Shown: positions 26,666 to 35,260 of the stretch, piece by piece
Position numbering within the stretch: position 1 is the first letter of the stretch
Layout: each line of letters starts with the position of its first letter
Assembly (NCBI RefSeq): GCF_009184635.1
Contig: NZ_WELI01000003.1
Location: forward strand, 682,001-746,000
From: Rudanella paleaurantiibacter
GTDB taxonomy: Bacteria > Bacteroidota > Bacteroidia > Cytophagales > Spirosomataceae
Length of the DNA stretch: 64,000 bases
Reading direction: 5' to 3'
The notes under the pieces: generated by a model
Seen by the model: only the letters and a program-made list of their open reading frames with translations
Told to the model about the DNA's origin: nothing
The model's database searches: none
Made by a program: the position numbers and the translations under genes

Positions 26666-27382
26666 ATGGATAGAGGAGAAGCCAACGTAATTGAACTGGT
26701 CAATGCTTGGGCCCGCTACAGTGCAGCCACGCCCAACGCCGATTTACCCGGCTTTTGCCTGCACTATCTGACAGAGCACACGGACCTATCGACCGGGGAA
26801 ACTGCCGAAGAGACACCCGAACAGGATGGCCTCATGAACAAGCAGTGGCTCGAAAGTATGACCGGTCAAATTTACCGATCGCCGGTGCCGGTTCAGGTAG
26901 AGGCCCGGCTGGGGGCTTTGGTTGGGCGCCTGGGTAAGTATGCCTATTTCTATTCCAAGAAGGCCATGCAACCCTTCGATTTCCGGTCGATTGAAGAGCC
27001 CGTGTACCTTATTGCGCTCATGCAAATGGGTACCCCCAAGAAAAGCGAGCTGATTTACGAAATGATGGCGGAGTTTGCCTCCGGTACGGACGTGATAAAC
27101 CGGCTGATCCGAATGGGGTATATCGAGGAGTTTCCTGATGAGCAGGACCGCCGGTCGAGACGGCTAAAAATCACGCCGGAGGGCCTCAAAACCATTCAAC
27201 AGGCCATGCCCGTGATGAACCGCGTAGGCGCTGTGGCTTATAGTTCACTGACCGATGGCGAGAAAGCCCTGCTGACCCAAATTCTGGATAAGCTCGACCA
27301 TTACCACGCCGAACATTTCCGCCAAAGCCGAAACGCCGATTTCGACGAGGTGTACGACCGAATGGTGGGAAGCCGCGATTAG
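26666..27382 (+). CDS. MarR-family winged-helix regulator
   Basis: A 238-residue DNA-binding protein, longer than typical MarR (about 145) owing to an N-terminal extension of about 85 residues of unknown role. The winged helix-turn-helix is in the second half: KKSELIYEMMAEFASGTDVINRLIRMG, wing DEQDRRSRRLKITPEG (D161-R163 region), then the C-terminal dimerisation helix. It is divergent from the devABC-tolC operon and most likely controls it in response to the exported compound. Candidate operators lie between them. Confidence 0.88.
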   Translation: MDRGEANVIELVNAWARYSAATPNADLPGFCLHYLTEHTDLSTGETAEETPEQDGLMNKQWLESMTGQIYRSPVPVQVEARLGALVGRLGKYAYFYSKKAMQPFDFRSIEEPVYLIALMQMGTPKKSELIYEMMAEFASGTDVINRLIRMGYIEEFPDEQDRRSRRLKITPEGLKTIQQAMPVMNRVGAVAYSSLTDGEKALLTQILDKLDHYHAEHFRQSRNADFDEVYDRMVGSRD

Positions 27383-27449
27383 ACACGTAAATTACGGCAC
27401 GAACCTCAGGACACTTCCACCGGATTCCGGCAACAAAACCCTATTCTGA

Positions 27450-29303
27450 ATGCGTAGCCTATTCTTTCTGCTGTTCGGATGCAGCACGGCGCTGGCTCAG
27501 CCCTTAGCCCCGCTCACTACCCCCACGGGCGAGCGTACCGCCCAAACGTACTGCAACCCGATGGACATCAGCTATCGGTACAACTTTGAGCAGCTAAACG
27601 AGCGAATTTCGTACCGGTCGGGGGCCGATCCGGTCATTATCAACCACAAGAAAGGCAACAATCCCGGCGAGTATTACCTCTTCGTGACCATACAGGGGGG
27701 CTGGTGGCACTCCAAGGATTTGGTCAATTGGCGGTACGTAGTACCCGACAAGTGGCCTATGGAAGACATGTGTGCCCCGGCGGCCCTGTCGGTACGCGAC
27801 ACGCTCTACCTGTTTCAAAGCACCTTTGAACAACGGCCCATTTTTATCTCGACAGAACCCGAAAAAGGCAAACTGAAGTTTTACAACCGCTGGCTACCGC
27901 GTTTGCCCAAAGACATTGGCCCCTGGGACCCGGCCTTATTTCATGACCCCGACACCGACAAATGGTACATGTACTGGGGGTCGTCGAACGTGTACCCCCT
28001 ATTTGGTGCCGAACTCGACAAGAGCCGCAACCTGACCTACGCGGGTAACAATCCGGCCGAAGCCTACAAGGCCATGTTCTGGCTCGACCCGTATAAGCAC
28101 GGCTGGGAACGGTTTGGCCCGAACCACTCCGACCCGTTCAAGCCGTTCACCGAGGGAGCCTGGATGACCAAGCACAACGGTAAATACTACCTGCAATATG
28201 GCGCGCCCGGCACCGAATACAACGTGTACGGCAACGGAACGTACGTGGGCAAAAGTCCGCTCGGACCGTTTGAGTATGCTCCGTACAACCCGGTGGCCTA
28301 CAAGCCGGGAGGCTACGCTACGGGCTGCGGGCACGGCAACACGTTTCTCGACAATTTTGGCAACTACTGGAACACCGGCACCACCTGGATTGGGGTAAAC
28401 TGGGGTATGGAACGCCGGATTGTCATGAACCCGGCCGGGTTTGATAAAGACGACCAAATGTATGTAAACACCCGGTTTGGCGATTTTCCGCACCGGCTGG
28501 CCGACAAAAAATGGGGCAGTCTACAGGGACAGGCTCCCGATGAGTCGTTTACAGGCTGGATGCTGCTGAACTACAAAAAACCGGTACGAGCCTCGTCGAC
28601 GCTGGCAACGGCCCCCACCGACACCGTAACCGCCGACCGGGTGGCCGACGAAAACCCGCGCACGTTTTGGGTAGCGGGCCAAAATCGCCCCGGCGAAACG
28701 CTCACGACCGACCTCGGTTCCGAACACGACATTCGGGCCGTGCAGGTAAACTATTTCGATTACAAGCTCGCCATTTTCGACTCCGATTCGACGGTGTACA
28801 CCCAGTTTAAAATTCTGACCTCTACCGATGGCAAAACCTGGGAAACCGTAGCCGACCTGACCAAAGAGCCTAAAAAAGACCACACCTGCGCCTACGTCGA
28901 AATTCCGCTCCGAACCAACGGCAAACCCGTACGGGCGCGGTACGTACGCTACGAACACGTGTACACGGCCGGCAAGCACCTGTCCATCAACGGATTTCGG
29001 GTATTTGGCAACGGGCTCGGCAAAGCACCGGCCACCCCGACAGTGACCGCCAAGCGCCAGAAAGACGAACGTAACGCCGACCTGACCTGGACCAAAGTGC
29101 CGGGTGCCGTTGGGTACAATATCCGCTGGGGAATTGCGCCCGATAAGCTCTACCAGACCTACCAGTTCTGGCACGACCACCCCGGTGCGTTTGAGTTACG
29201 GGCTCTCAACGTAGGAGTACCCTATTACTTCGCGATCGAAGCATTCAACGAAAATGGTGTGTCGACACTTAGCCCAGTGGTTAGCAGCGATTCCGTGCGG
29301 TAG
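27450..29303 (+). CDS. Glycoside hydrolase family 43 protein with discoidin-like and Fn3 domains
   Basis: A 617-residue secreted glycosidase (signal MRSLFFLLFGCSTALAQ). The GH43 five-bladed propeller occupies about residues 45-360. Its catalytic residues fit D60 (GADPVI, base), D160 (PWDPALF, pKa modulator) and E235 (TEGAWM, acid). Then come an F5/8 type C-like module (about 370-510, from VRASSTL to INGFRVFGNG) and a fibronectin-III module (about 520-610, PTVTAKRQ to FAIEAFNENGVS). GH43 enzymes are arabinanases, arabinofuranosidases or beta-xylosidases; the substrate is not resolvable. It is not linked to a SusCD pair: the nearest is 21 kb away. Confidence 0.88.
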   Translation: MRSLFFLLFGCSTALAQPLAPLTTPTGERTAQTYCNPMDISYRYNFEQLNERISYRSGADPVIINHKKGNNPGEYYLFVTIQGGWWHSKDLVNWRYVVPDKWPMEDMCAPAALSVRDTLYLFQSTFEQRPIFISTEPEKGKLKFYNRWLPRLPKDIGPWDPALFHDPDTDKWYMYWGSSNVYPLFGAELDKSRNLTYAGNNPAEAYKAMFWLDPYKHGWERFGPNHSDPFKPFTEGAWMTKHNGKYYLQYGAPGTEYNVYGNGTYVGKSPLGPFEYAPYNPVAYKPGGYATGCGHGNTFLDNFGNYWNTGTTWIGVNWGMERRIVMNPAGFDKDDQMYVNTRFGDFPHRLADKKWGSLQGQAPDESFTGWMLLNYKKPVRASSTLATAPTDTVTADRVADENPRTFWVAGQNRPGETLTTDLGSEHDIRAVQVNYFDYKLAIFDSDSTVYTQFKILTSTDGKTWETVADLTKEPKKDHTCAYVEIPLRTNGKPVRARYVRYEHVYTAGKHLSINGFRVFGNGLGKAPATPTVTAKRQKDERNADLTWTKVPGAVGYNIRWGIAPDKLYQTYQFWHDHPGAFELRALNVGVPYYFAIEAFNENGVSTLSPVVSSDSVR

Positions 29304-29356
29304 CTGTGGGAAAGAGCAGTATTGAGTGATTCAGTTATTCCCGGCTTAATTCTTTC

Positions 29357-29494
29357 GTTTCAACCACTGCCAGAGTCTTCGACCACTGGCAGGGTTACAC
29401 CACTCTAAACCCTGCCAGTAGTCGAAGACTCTGGCAGTGGTTGCTAGCTCGTGCCGAAGACCCCCCAACGGAGGTTGCTGGCAGTGGTTGAAAC
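29357..29494. repeat. Nested inverted repeat with three CTGGCAGTGGTTG copies
   Basis: A 36-nt arm (29361-29396) is inverted at 29408-29443 with one mismatch. An outer 17-bp perfect pair (29357-29373 with 29478-29494) shares the left arm, so two alternative hairpins compete. This fills most of the 301-bp gap between the GH43 and MATE genes. Confidence 0.85.
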
Positions 29495-29530
29495 AATAGC
29501 TATAACCAGCAATTGCAAACACGACAAAAT

Positions 29531-29566
29531 CCTGTTATTCAATAGTTTGTAATATTGAATAACAGG
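29531..29566. repeat. Perfect 14-bp inverted repeat near the MATE 3' end
   Basis: CCTGTTATTCAATA (29531-29544) is inverted at 29553-29566 with an 8-nt spacer, 38 nt beyond the stop of the minus-strand MATE gene. It may end that transcript, although no T-run follows. Confidence 0.7.
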
Positions 29567-29604
29567 GTGTAAGACATCAGAGGAGATGGTTGCACTGATC
29601 TAGT

Positions 29605-30996
29605 TCAGGAGCGGGTACGCAGGATGGTATCGTCGCTGAAAAACCGGTCGCGACGGTACCAGAGAAACAAACCCAGACCCAGTAACAGGAACACTTCGGC
29701 CAGGGGGCGGGCCAGCCAAACGCCGTTGAGATGCATCCCCAACGGTTCCGGTAATACGAGCAGCAACAACGCAATCAGCAGGAACCCCCGGATTACGTTG
29801 GTCAGCGTCGACAGGGTAGCCTGCCCAATTATCTGGATGTACATAACCAGCACATAGTTGGGGCCGGTAGCCACAAACAGGACAAACGACAGCATAATGG
29901 CGCGGGTGGCGACCTGCTTAAACTCGTCGGACTCATCCCCCGAAACGACATTAATGAGCAAATCGGCTCCGAAAAAGCCAATCAGGTACACCCCTACCCC
30001 CACCGTGAAGGTGAAGAGCAGCGCAAACCGGAGGGTTTCGAGCACGCGATGCGGCTGGCGAGCACCAATGTTGTAGGCCATAATCGGCTGAATAGCAAGC
30101 ATAGCTGCCGTAAACAGCCGCAGAAAAAGATTGCTCAACAGGTTGACCACCCCAAACGCCGACAACGCCAACGCGCCGTAGGGCAACAAACTCCGGTTGA
30201 TCAGAAAGAACCCAAATGCCACCGATATTTCTGACACAAACGACGGAAAGCCAAGCCGGAACAGTTCGGGCCACTCGGCAAACCGAAGGCCCAACCGAAA
30301 CCGGCGCAGGCTCAAATGTCCCTTGCGCCGTTCGATGCCCACGGCCAGGTACACCACCGCCACCAGCAGTGCCAGACCGGTGGCAATGGCCGCCCCGGCC
30401 ACCCCATATGGGAATACAACCACCAGAATCAGGTCGAGCACAATGTTCAGAATGGCCGCCAGTACGGTAGCATTTTTGGTAACTCCGGGCGCGTTATCAT
30501 TTGAGAGGAAACCGCCCCAAAGCACCCGAATCAAGAAAAAAGGCGTAAATAAGAGGCTCCAGTAGGTGAATTCGGTGGTGTACTGAACCAGTATGGGCGG
30601 TTGCCCGGCCGCAAGCCAATTGACCAACGGCCCCGTAACCCAGGGTGCACTCAGAGCCACTACCGTGCTCACCCCCAACACCAGCGTAGTAGCCACCTCG
30701 AAAACCTGCCGGGCCTCGGCAGGCCGGTTGCCCCCCACGTGCCGGGCAAACAAAATTCCCCCGCCAATCATGATACTGAGCACAAACGCGATGAACAGTA
30801 ATAGCACCGGCGTGTAGAGGCCAATAGCGCCCAGAGCCTCTTTGCCTACCTGCTGCCCCAGAATGATACCGTTGATGACCTGATGGGCCGCAATAGACGC
30901 CATGCTGATCAGACTGGGCACATAAAACCGAAAAAAAAGCCGTTGCACCGGCGCGGTGCCTAAGTCGTTGCGGGAGGTTGTTTCGGTATTTTCCAT
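29605..30996 (-). CDS. MATE family efflux transporter (1)
   Basis: A 463-residue multidrug/toxin extrusion protein with twelve predicted helices in two homologous halves, exchanging cationic drugs for Na+ or H+ across the inner membrane. The N-terminal half shows RFYVPSLISMASIAAHQVINGIILGQQVGKEALGAIGLY and RHVGGNRPAEARQ; the second half shows LGFPSFVSEISVAFGFF and YNIGARQPHRVLE. It resembles the MepA/NorM-like bacterial branch. It is unrelated in close detail to the second MATE protein at 44442. Confidence 0.92.
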   Translation of the reverse strand: MENTETTSRNDLGTAPVQRLFFRFYVPSLISMASIAAHQVINGIILGQQVGKEALGAIGLYTPVLLLFIAFVLSIMIGGGILFARHVGGNRPAEARQVFEVATTLVLGVSTVVALSAPWVTGPLVNWLAAGQPPILVQYTTEFTYWSLLFTPFFLIRVLWGGFLSNDNAPGVTKNATVLAAILNIVLDLILVVVFPYGVAGAAIATGLALLVAVVYLAVGIERRKGHLSLRRFRLGLRFAEWPELFRLGFPSFVSEISVAFGFFLINRSLLPYGALALSAFGVVNLLSNLFLRLFTAAMLAIQPIMAYNIGARQPHRVLETLRFALLFTFTVGVGVYLIGFFGADLLINVVSGDESDEFKQVATRAIMLSFVLFVATGPNYVLVMYIQIIGQATLSTLTNVIRGFLLIALLLLVLPEPLGMHLNGVWLARPLAEVFLLLGLGLFLWYRRDRFFSDDTILRTRS

Positions 30997-31010
30997 AACG
31001 AAGAGCGTAA

Positions 31011-31083
31011 ACGCGACGTGTCGCGTCTATACATAAAACAGGTCTGCACAAAAAATATGTAGAGACGTAACACCTCGCGTCTC
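31011..31083. repeat. GACGCGA-type palindromes between the MATE and bestrophin genes
   Basis: ACGCGACGTGTCGCGT (31011-31026) is a 16-bp palindrome. The same word family recurs as GTAGAGACG (31060-31068) and CGCGTCTCGC (31076-31085). It is related to the GAGAC palindromes at 23473-23558. Confidence 0.6.
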
Positions 31084-31097
31084 GCTTGCCAGAGGCA

Positions 31098-31976
31098 TCA
31101 GAGCAAATCCGACACCGCCTTCCGAATATTGGCCGCCATCTGATCGGTGGGCAGGTCGTTGGCATCGTTGCCGAAGGGGTCTTCGATTTCCTCGGCAATC
31201 AGTTCGAGACTGGCCAGTACGTAAAACACAAACACCACCACCGGCACCACCCAGTAATGCAGCGACAGCACATACCCAAACGGCAGGGTAAGGCAGTACA
31301 CCGCGATAAATTTTTTCAGAAACGATGAGTACGAAAACGGAATTGGCGTAGTGTGTATCCGCTCGCAAATACCACAGACATCAGTAAATGACGTAAACTC
31401 ATCGTTGAGCACCAGCAGGTGCTCGGGTCTGAACGTACCCCGTCCGTACAGTTCGTCCATCTTTCCAAACAGCCGCATGGCTATCTGGTTGGGCTGATGC
31501 CGGTCGGGAGCCACGGTGTGGGGGTCAAAGCCGGGGCACGGTGTCCACTCATCGGGTCGATGGTTGCCGCGCAGGTGGTTTTTCAGGGCAATGGCGTAGT
31601 TTGGAATCATAGCCCGAAAAAACTGCCGTGACTCGGTATCGGCCGGGTCGAGGATGTGGGCCAGCTTGAGAGCCAAATTCCGGGAATTGTTGGTGAGGGC
31701 ACCCCAGGCTTTGCGACCCTCCCACCAGCGGTCGTAGGCCGTATTGGTTCGGAATACGAGCAACATCGAAAGCACAAAACCCAGCAACGAGTGCATGATG
31801 GCGATGTTCTTCAGATCGGAGTCGGGGCCGGGATGCACATACTCGATGACCACGTAGGCAACCAACGCGCAATAGGCCGCCGTAGCCGCCAGTGCCGGGC
31901 CCAATTTCCGGATGGTATCGGCCTTGTGGATCGAGAAAACAAACCGGAGCCAGTCTTTGGGGTCGTATTCAATCAT
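31098..31976 (-). CDS. Bestrophin family ion channel
   Basis: A 292-residue inner-membrane protein of the bestrophin (UPF0187/YneE) family, forming pentameric ion channels. Family marks are WLRFVFSIHKADTIRKL near the N-terminus, HSLLGFVLSMLLVFRTNTAYDRWWEGRKAWG in the pore region, and the C-terminal PFGNDANDLPTDQMAANIR. Bacterial homologues conduct cations or anions; the role here is unknown. MIEYDPKDW (31976) is the family-like start. The response regulator stops 71 bp upstream on the same strand, so read-through is possible. Confidence 0.92.
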   Translation of the reverse strand: MIEYDPKDWLRFVFSIHKADTIRKLGPALAATAAYCALVAYVVIEYVHPGPDSDLKNIAIMHSLLGFVLSMLLVFRTNTAYDRWWEGRKAWGALTNNSRNLALKLAHILDPADTESRQFFRAMIPNYAIALKNHLRGNHRPDEWTPCPGFDPHTVAPDRHQPNQIAMRLFGKMDELYGRGTFRPEHLLVLNDEFTSFTDVCGICERIHTTPIPFSYSSFLKKFIAVYCLTLPFGYVLSLHYWVVPVVVFVFYVLASLELIAEEIEDPFGNDANDLPTDQMAANIRKAVSDLL

Positions 31977-32046
31977 AGGAAAAAAGGTGGACAGCCCTGC
32001 AAACATGAACCATCCGGCTCAATTTCCCCAACATAGGGACATTTTT

Positions 32047-32721
32047 TTACAACAGGATAGACGGATCGACCAGGTTGTTTTTCATGGCAAACAGCACCAG
32101 ACCAGCCGTGTTACGGGCGCCGGTTTTCTCGAGCAAACTGGCCCGGTGTCCGTCGATGGTGCGGATGCTGACGCACAACGCTTCGGCAATTTCGGGGGCC
32201 GTTTGTTGCCGACAAATAAGGTTTAGCACCTCAATTTCGCGGGGGGTCAGGGTAGCGGGCAGATCATCGGTCAGCAGCCGCCGGGGCTTGCGGGTGTTGA
32301 GCCGGTTGCGCATGGCCGACAAAAACGCTTCGTTGAAATAAACGTCTTTTTCAACCACCGTCCGAATAGCCCGTTCTACCTCGGCCGGCTCCACATTTTT
32401 GAACAGGTACGCACTCACGCCCAAATCCATCAGGTGCGTTACAAACCGGTCTTCGCTGTACACCGACAGAATAATGACCCGAATATCAGGGTACTGTTTG
32501 TGCAGTAGTTTGGTGGTTTCAACGCCGTTCAATTCCGGCATCGACAGGTCGAGCAGCACCACCTCGGGCTGGGGGTCGGCCGTAGCGAGGCCGTCGAGCA
32601 AAGCCCGGCCGTTGTCGGCTTCGAGCACGACCCGAATGTCCTGAAAATCATTGATAATCGAAACCATGCCCTTTCTGAAGAGCACCTGATCGTCGGCAAT
32701 GGCTACGTGAATGGGTGTCAT
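32047..32721 (-). CDS. NarL/FixJ-type response regulator
   Basis: A 224-residue cytoplasmic two-component regulator. The receiver domain (1-120) has D10/D11, phosphoacceptor D58 (VVLLDLSMPEL), S86 and K108. The C-terminal LuxR helix-turn-helix (about 155-215) begins LTPREIEVLNLICRQQTAPEIAEAL. It overlaps the histidine kinase gene by 4 bp, so it is translationally coupled and surely its partner. Targets are unknown; the bestrophin gene just downstream is a natural guess. Confidence 0.95.
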   Translation of the reverse strand: MTPIHVAIADDQVLFRKGMVSIINDFQDIRVVLEADNGRALLDGLATADPQPEVVLLDLSMPELNGVETTKLLHKQYPDIRVIILSVYSEDRFVTHLMDLGVSAYLFKNVEPAEVERAIRTVVEKDVYFNEAFLSAMRNRLNTRKPRRLLTDDLPATLTPREIEVLNLICRQQTAPEIAEALCVSIRTIDGHRASLLEKTGARNTAGLVLFAMKNNLVDPSILL

Positions 32722-33533
32722 AACGTGGGTGAGAGTGCAATTGGCTGAGGAATACGAACCGTTACGTGTAGCCCCGCGCCCGGCTTAGTCACAAACGTAG
32801 CGGTCCCGTTGAGCATCTGGGCGCGGGTTTCGATGTTTTTCAGACCGAGGCTTTTCTTCTGGTACGCCGTTGAAAAGTCAAACCCCTTACCGTTGTCGCT
32901 GTACTCGAGCAGGAGCCCATCGGCCTGTTGGCTTATTTGCAGGTTCAGTTCGGTAGCCTCGGCGTATTTCACGGCATTATTGAGCAACTCCTGCACCAGC
33001 CGGTACAAAATAAGGCTGGTACGCGTTTCTACAGCTATCTCTTCGTCTACCGTCAGCCGAATATCCACATCTACCAGATTCATGGCCGTTTCGCAAAGCC
33101 CCTCCAGGGCGTAGGCCAGCCCCAGTTCATTGAGCCCCTGCGGTAACAGATCGTTCGAGATGCGCCGGACGTTATCGATGGTATTATCAATTACCCCTTT
33201 CACTTTGCTGCTCAATTCGGCAGGGGGTGTACCGGGCGCGGCCGTTTGGCCAATCTGCCCCACCAGCAACCGCATGGCCGACAGAGCCGCGCCGACTTCG
33301 TCGTGCAGGTCACGGGCTACTCGCTTGCGTTCGTCTTCCACCGCATCGAGGGTTTGGTACACTACCGCCTGCTGGTAGTTCAGCTCCATCTGTTTCACAA
33401 GCAGTTCCTGCTCCACAATGCGCTTTTGGTACAGCAGAATGAATCCTACCACGCCCACGACCAACAGAATCATAGCCGCCGACCCACCCACTAATATCAA
33501 TATGAGATCAACCGACTCTTGGGACTGAGCCAT
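32718..33533 (-). CDS. NarX-type sensor histidine kinase with one membrane helix
   Basis: A 271-residue HisKA_3 kinase. A single N-terminal helix (about 9-35) anchors it, and there is no periplasmic sensor domain. A coiled coil then leads to phosphoacceptor H77 in ARDLHDEVGAAL. The ATPase domain shows an N box near ELLNNAVKYAEA and a G box at YSDNGKGFDF. Lacking its own sensor, it probably takes its signal from the 7TM protein, whose gene overlaps its 5' end by 37 bp, and passes phosphate to the overlapping response regulator. Confidence 0.93.
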   Translation of the reverse strand: MAQSQESVDLILILVGGSAAMILLVVGVVGFILLYQKRIVEQELLVKQMELNYQQAVVYQTLDAVEDERKRVARDLHDEVGAALSAMRLLVGQIGQTAAPGTPPAELSSKVKGVIDNTIDNVRRISNDLLPQGLNELGLAYALEGLCETAMNLVDVDIRLTVDEEIAVETRTSLILYRLVQELLNNAVKYAEATELNLQISQQADGLLLEYSDNGKGFDFSTAYQKKSLGLKNIETRAQMLNGTATFVTKPGAGLHVTVRIPQPIALSPTL

Positions 33534-34165
33534 AAACCAATGCTAATGAAAAGGTGCAGTAAGATAATCACGCCGAGGTGAAGGTAGTTTGACAGCAGCT
33601 CAAACGACGAACCCGCCGATTTGATGAAGACATTCCGCAGCATAAACAGGAACAGTACCCCGGCGAAGTACAGCAGAAAACCCGTATTGATCCAGAACAC
33701 GGGCGATGTTTCGAGCCGGGTTGTGCGGAGTTCTGCCAGCATCTGGTAGTACGCCAGGAGCGCCATTCCGATCACGAGCAGACACTCCAGCACGAGCGTA
33801 TAGGTATGGATGCCCGTTACCGCCTGAATGTACAACGTGTTGATGAGGGCAAACCCCGAAAAGAACACCATTACGGCGGGAATGAGCCAACGCGGCACAA
33901 AGGAGCCGAAAACCTGCCGGTAAAACAGCGCAATGGCATTGAACTCGATAAAGGTGTAGCCATGAAACAGGGCCAGGTTATTGATATGCAGGTAGCGCGA
34001 CGTGACCTTCGAGATGATCTCGCCGAGGGTTGCTGTGGCAATAAACAGGCTGATCCAGCGTAGACCGGGGCTCAGTGTGCGCCAACGCAGCAGAAGCACC
34101 AATGTCGAAATAATGAGCAGGGCACTTCCGTACCTAACAAACCAATACGTAAACGTTTCAACCAT
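33497..34165 (-). CDS. Seven-helix membrane protein, putative sensor of the adjacent kinase
   Basis: A 222-residue protein with seven evenly spaced hydrophobic segments (near 10-27, 36-53, 65-80, 93-112, 120-140, 158-177, 192-213) and short loops. No enzymatic or ligand-binding motif is evident, and I do not recognise a named family. The polar residues inside helices (for example YLHINNLALFHGYTFIEFNAIALF) could hold a ligand or cofactor. Its 3' end overlaps the kinase gene by 37 bp, and the kinase gene overlaps the regulator gene, making a three-gene signalling unit. Transcription should start in the gap above 34165. Confidence 0.8.
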   Translation of the reverse strand: MVETFTYWFVRYGSALLIISTLVLLLRWRTLSPGLRWISLFIATATLGEIISKVTSRYLHINNLALFHGYTFIEFNAIALFYRQVFGSFVPRWLIPAVMVFFSGFALINTLYIQAVTGIHTYTLVLECLLVIGMALLAYYQMLAELRTTRLETSPVFWINTGFLLYFAGVLFLFMLRNVFIKSAGSSFELLSNYLHLGVIILLHLFISIGLWLSPKSRLISY

Positions 34166-34204
34166 AAAGACCTTTAAATTAACGGATTAACAAAAAACCA
34201 AAAC

Positions 34205-34312
34205 TGTACTGGACATTCGGACTTCAGACACTGGACGCTAGACTTACTACCTTTAGATAGGAATGTCCAACGTCTAATGTCCAACCTCTAATGTCCCGTG
34301 CTGAGACTACTT
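34205..34312. repeat. Hairpin-forming dispersed repeat, copy A
   Basis: About 108 nt made of the words GGACATT, TAGAC and GTCCAA, with a palindromic tendency. It shares a stretch of about 50 nt (TACTGGACATTCGGACTTCA onward to TTTAGATA, two differences) with copy B at 35395-35512, in the same orientation. Confidence 0.85.
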
Positions 34313-34317
34313 TATAC

Positions 34318-34788
34318 TTACCGGCAACCCGTACCCGGCGGGCGGACAAACAAGGGGCTTTCGGTGTCGCAGGCGGGTGGACAAAGGGTTGAAAAGTCGA
34401 ACACGTAGTAGTTTTCTTCCGACAGTTGGCGCTCAGTTTCTACGGTCCCGATCAGGTCAATAATATCGTCGGGGTTTTTGCCTTTCACCTCGGGCTGAAC
34501 ATCGCCCCGACGAGCTGCCGACACCAGCACCAAGCAGGCCTCCAGCGAGCCAGGGGCCTCCGCAACTGGCTTGCGCCCTACGTACATGCGGATATACTCG
34601 GTATCGTACTGACTCAGAATCTCGATAAACTCCTTTTTACGCACCAGAAAAGCGCGCATATCAGTCGGGCTCAGATTCGGGTCTTTCTGGGGGTCGGCTT
34701 CGATCCAGTTTTCGGCGTATTGCTGAGCCGTTTCGAGCGGAATGGCAAACGGTTCCTGAGGTTCAGGGGCCTTAGTAGCAGAATGCAT
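34318..34788 (-). CDS. Conserved-looking protein of unknown function
   Basis: A 156-residue hydrophilic protein with no signal or membrane segment. The N-terminus is Pro/Glu-rich (KAPEPQEPFAIPLETAQQYAENW); a helical middle (DMRAFLVRKKEFIEILSQYDTEYIRMYVGRK) is followed by a Cys-containing end (STLCPPACDTESPLFVRPPGTGCR). The last 30 residues hold four cysteines if C95 is excluded, perhaps for metal or disulfides. I do not recognise the family. Its stop lies 6 nt from repeat copy A, and the coding pattern is consistent with a real gene. Confidence 0.65.
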   Translation of the reverse strand: MHSATKAPEPQEPFAIPLETAQQYAENWIEADPQKDPNLSPTDMRAFLVRKKEFIEILSQYDTEYIRMYVGRKPVAEAPGSLEACLVLVSAARRGDVQPEVKGKNPDDIIDLIGTVETERQLSEENYYVFDFSTLCPPACDTESPLFVRPPGTGCR

Positions 34789-35260
34789 AAACGAACATAG
34801 GGGGAATAGACAAAAAACAGGACTAAGTACGGGTTAAGTACCCGTAAAAACACCTGTTTTAGCAAAATACGCGTAAATACTCCCCGCCTGCCCGCTAAAA
34901 TACTCGTTTTCCGATTTGGGCATTTCTGTCGGTTCTTACGCCCCACCAATCAACCAACTTTGTCTTGTTCAAAACGAACAAAGCTCCGGCCAATCCGGCT
35001 TTGTCCACACCAGTTTGTTTCTGTCCACACCTGTTCTTTTCGTACCACTGCCCTCACCAGCAGTGATTACCAACCAATCAAAGACCACACCGATTACCTG
35101 ACTCATAAACCCTTACCCTTTTCAGAGTACCAAGAACCTTCCTCTATCCAAAAACGAAGTGCTCCAGGACCCGTCGAGTGAGCCCATCCGGGCTTACTCT
35201 GACGGCCTGAAGTAAGTCAGGTTTTCGAAACGTATCTGTTTATCCATATATCCGCGCTGT
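34789..35260. other. Structured non-coding region
   Basis: A 472-bp stretch without a convincing gene. It holds a nested hairpin (AAAACAGG 34814-34821 with CCTGTTTT 34853-34860, inside it ACGGGT 34829-34834 with ACCCGT 34840-34845), two 20-bp-spaced copies of TGTCCACACC (35002-35011 and 35022-35031), and a 15-bp hairpin with one bulge and one G-T pair (35171-35185 with 35190-35205). An untranslated RNA or a decayed element is possible. Confidence 0.55.

Noticed and set aside
29357-29494. An insertion-sequence remnant in the nested inverted repeat
   Set aside because: There is no transposase fragment and no target-site duplication; the arms almost meet, leaving no room for a gene.
34960-35181. 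A 73-codon + strand frame in the structured non-coding region
   Set aside because: It would need a TTG start, crosses tandem repeats and hairpins, and shows no domain.
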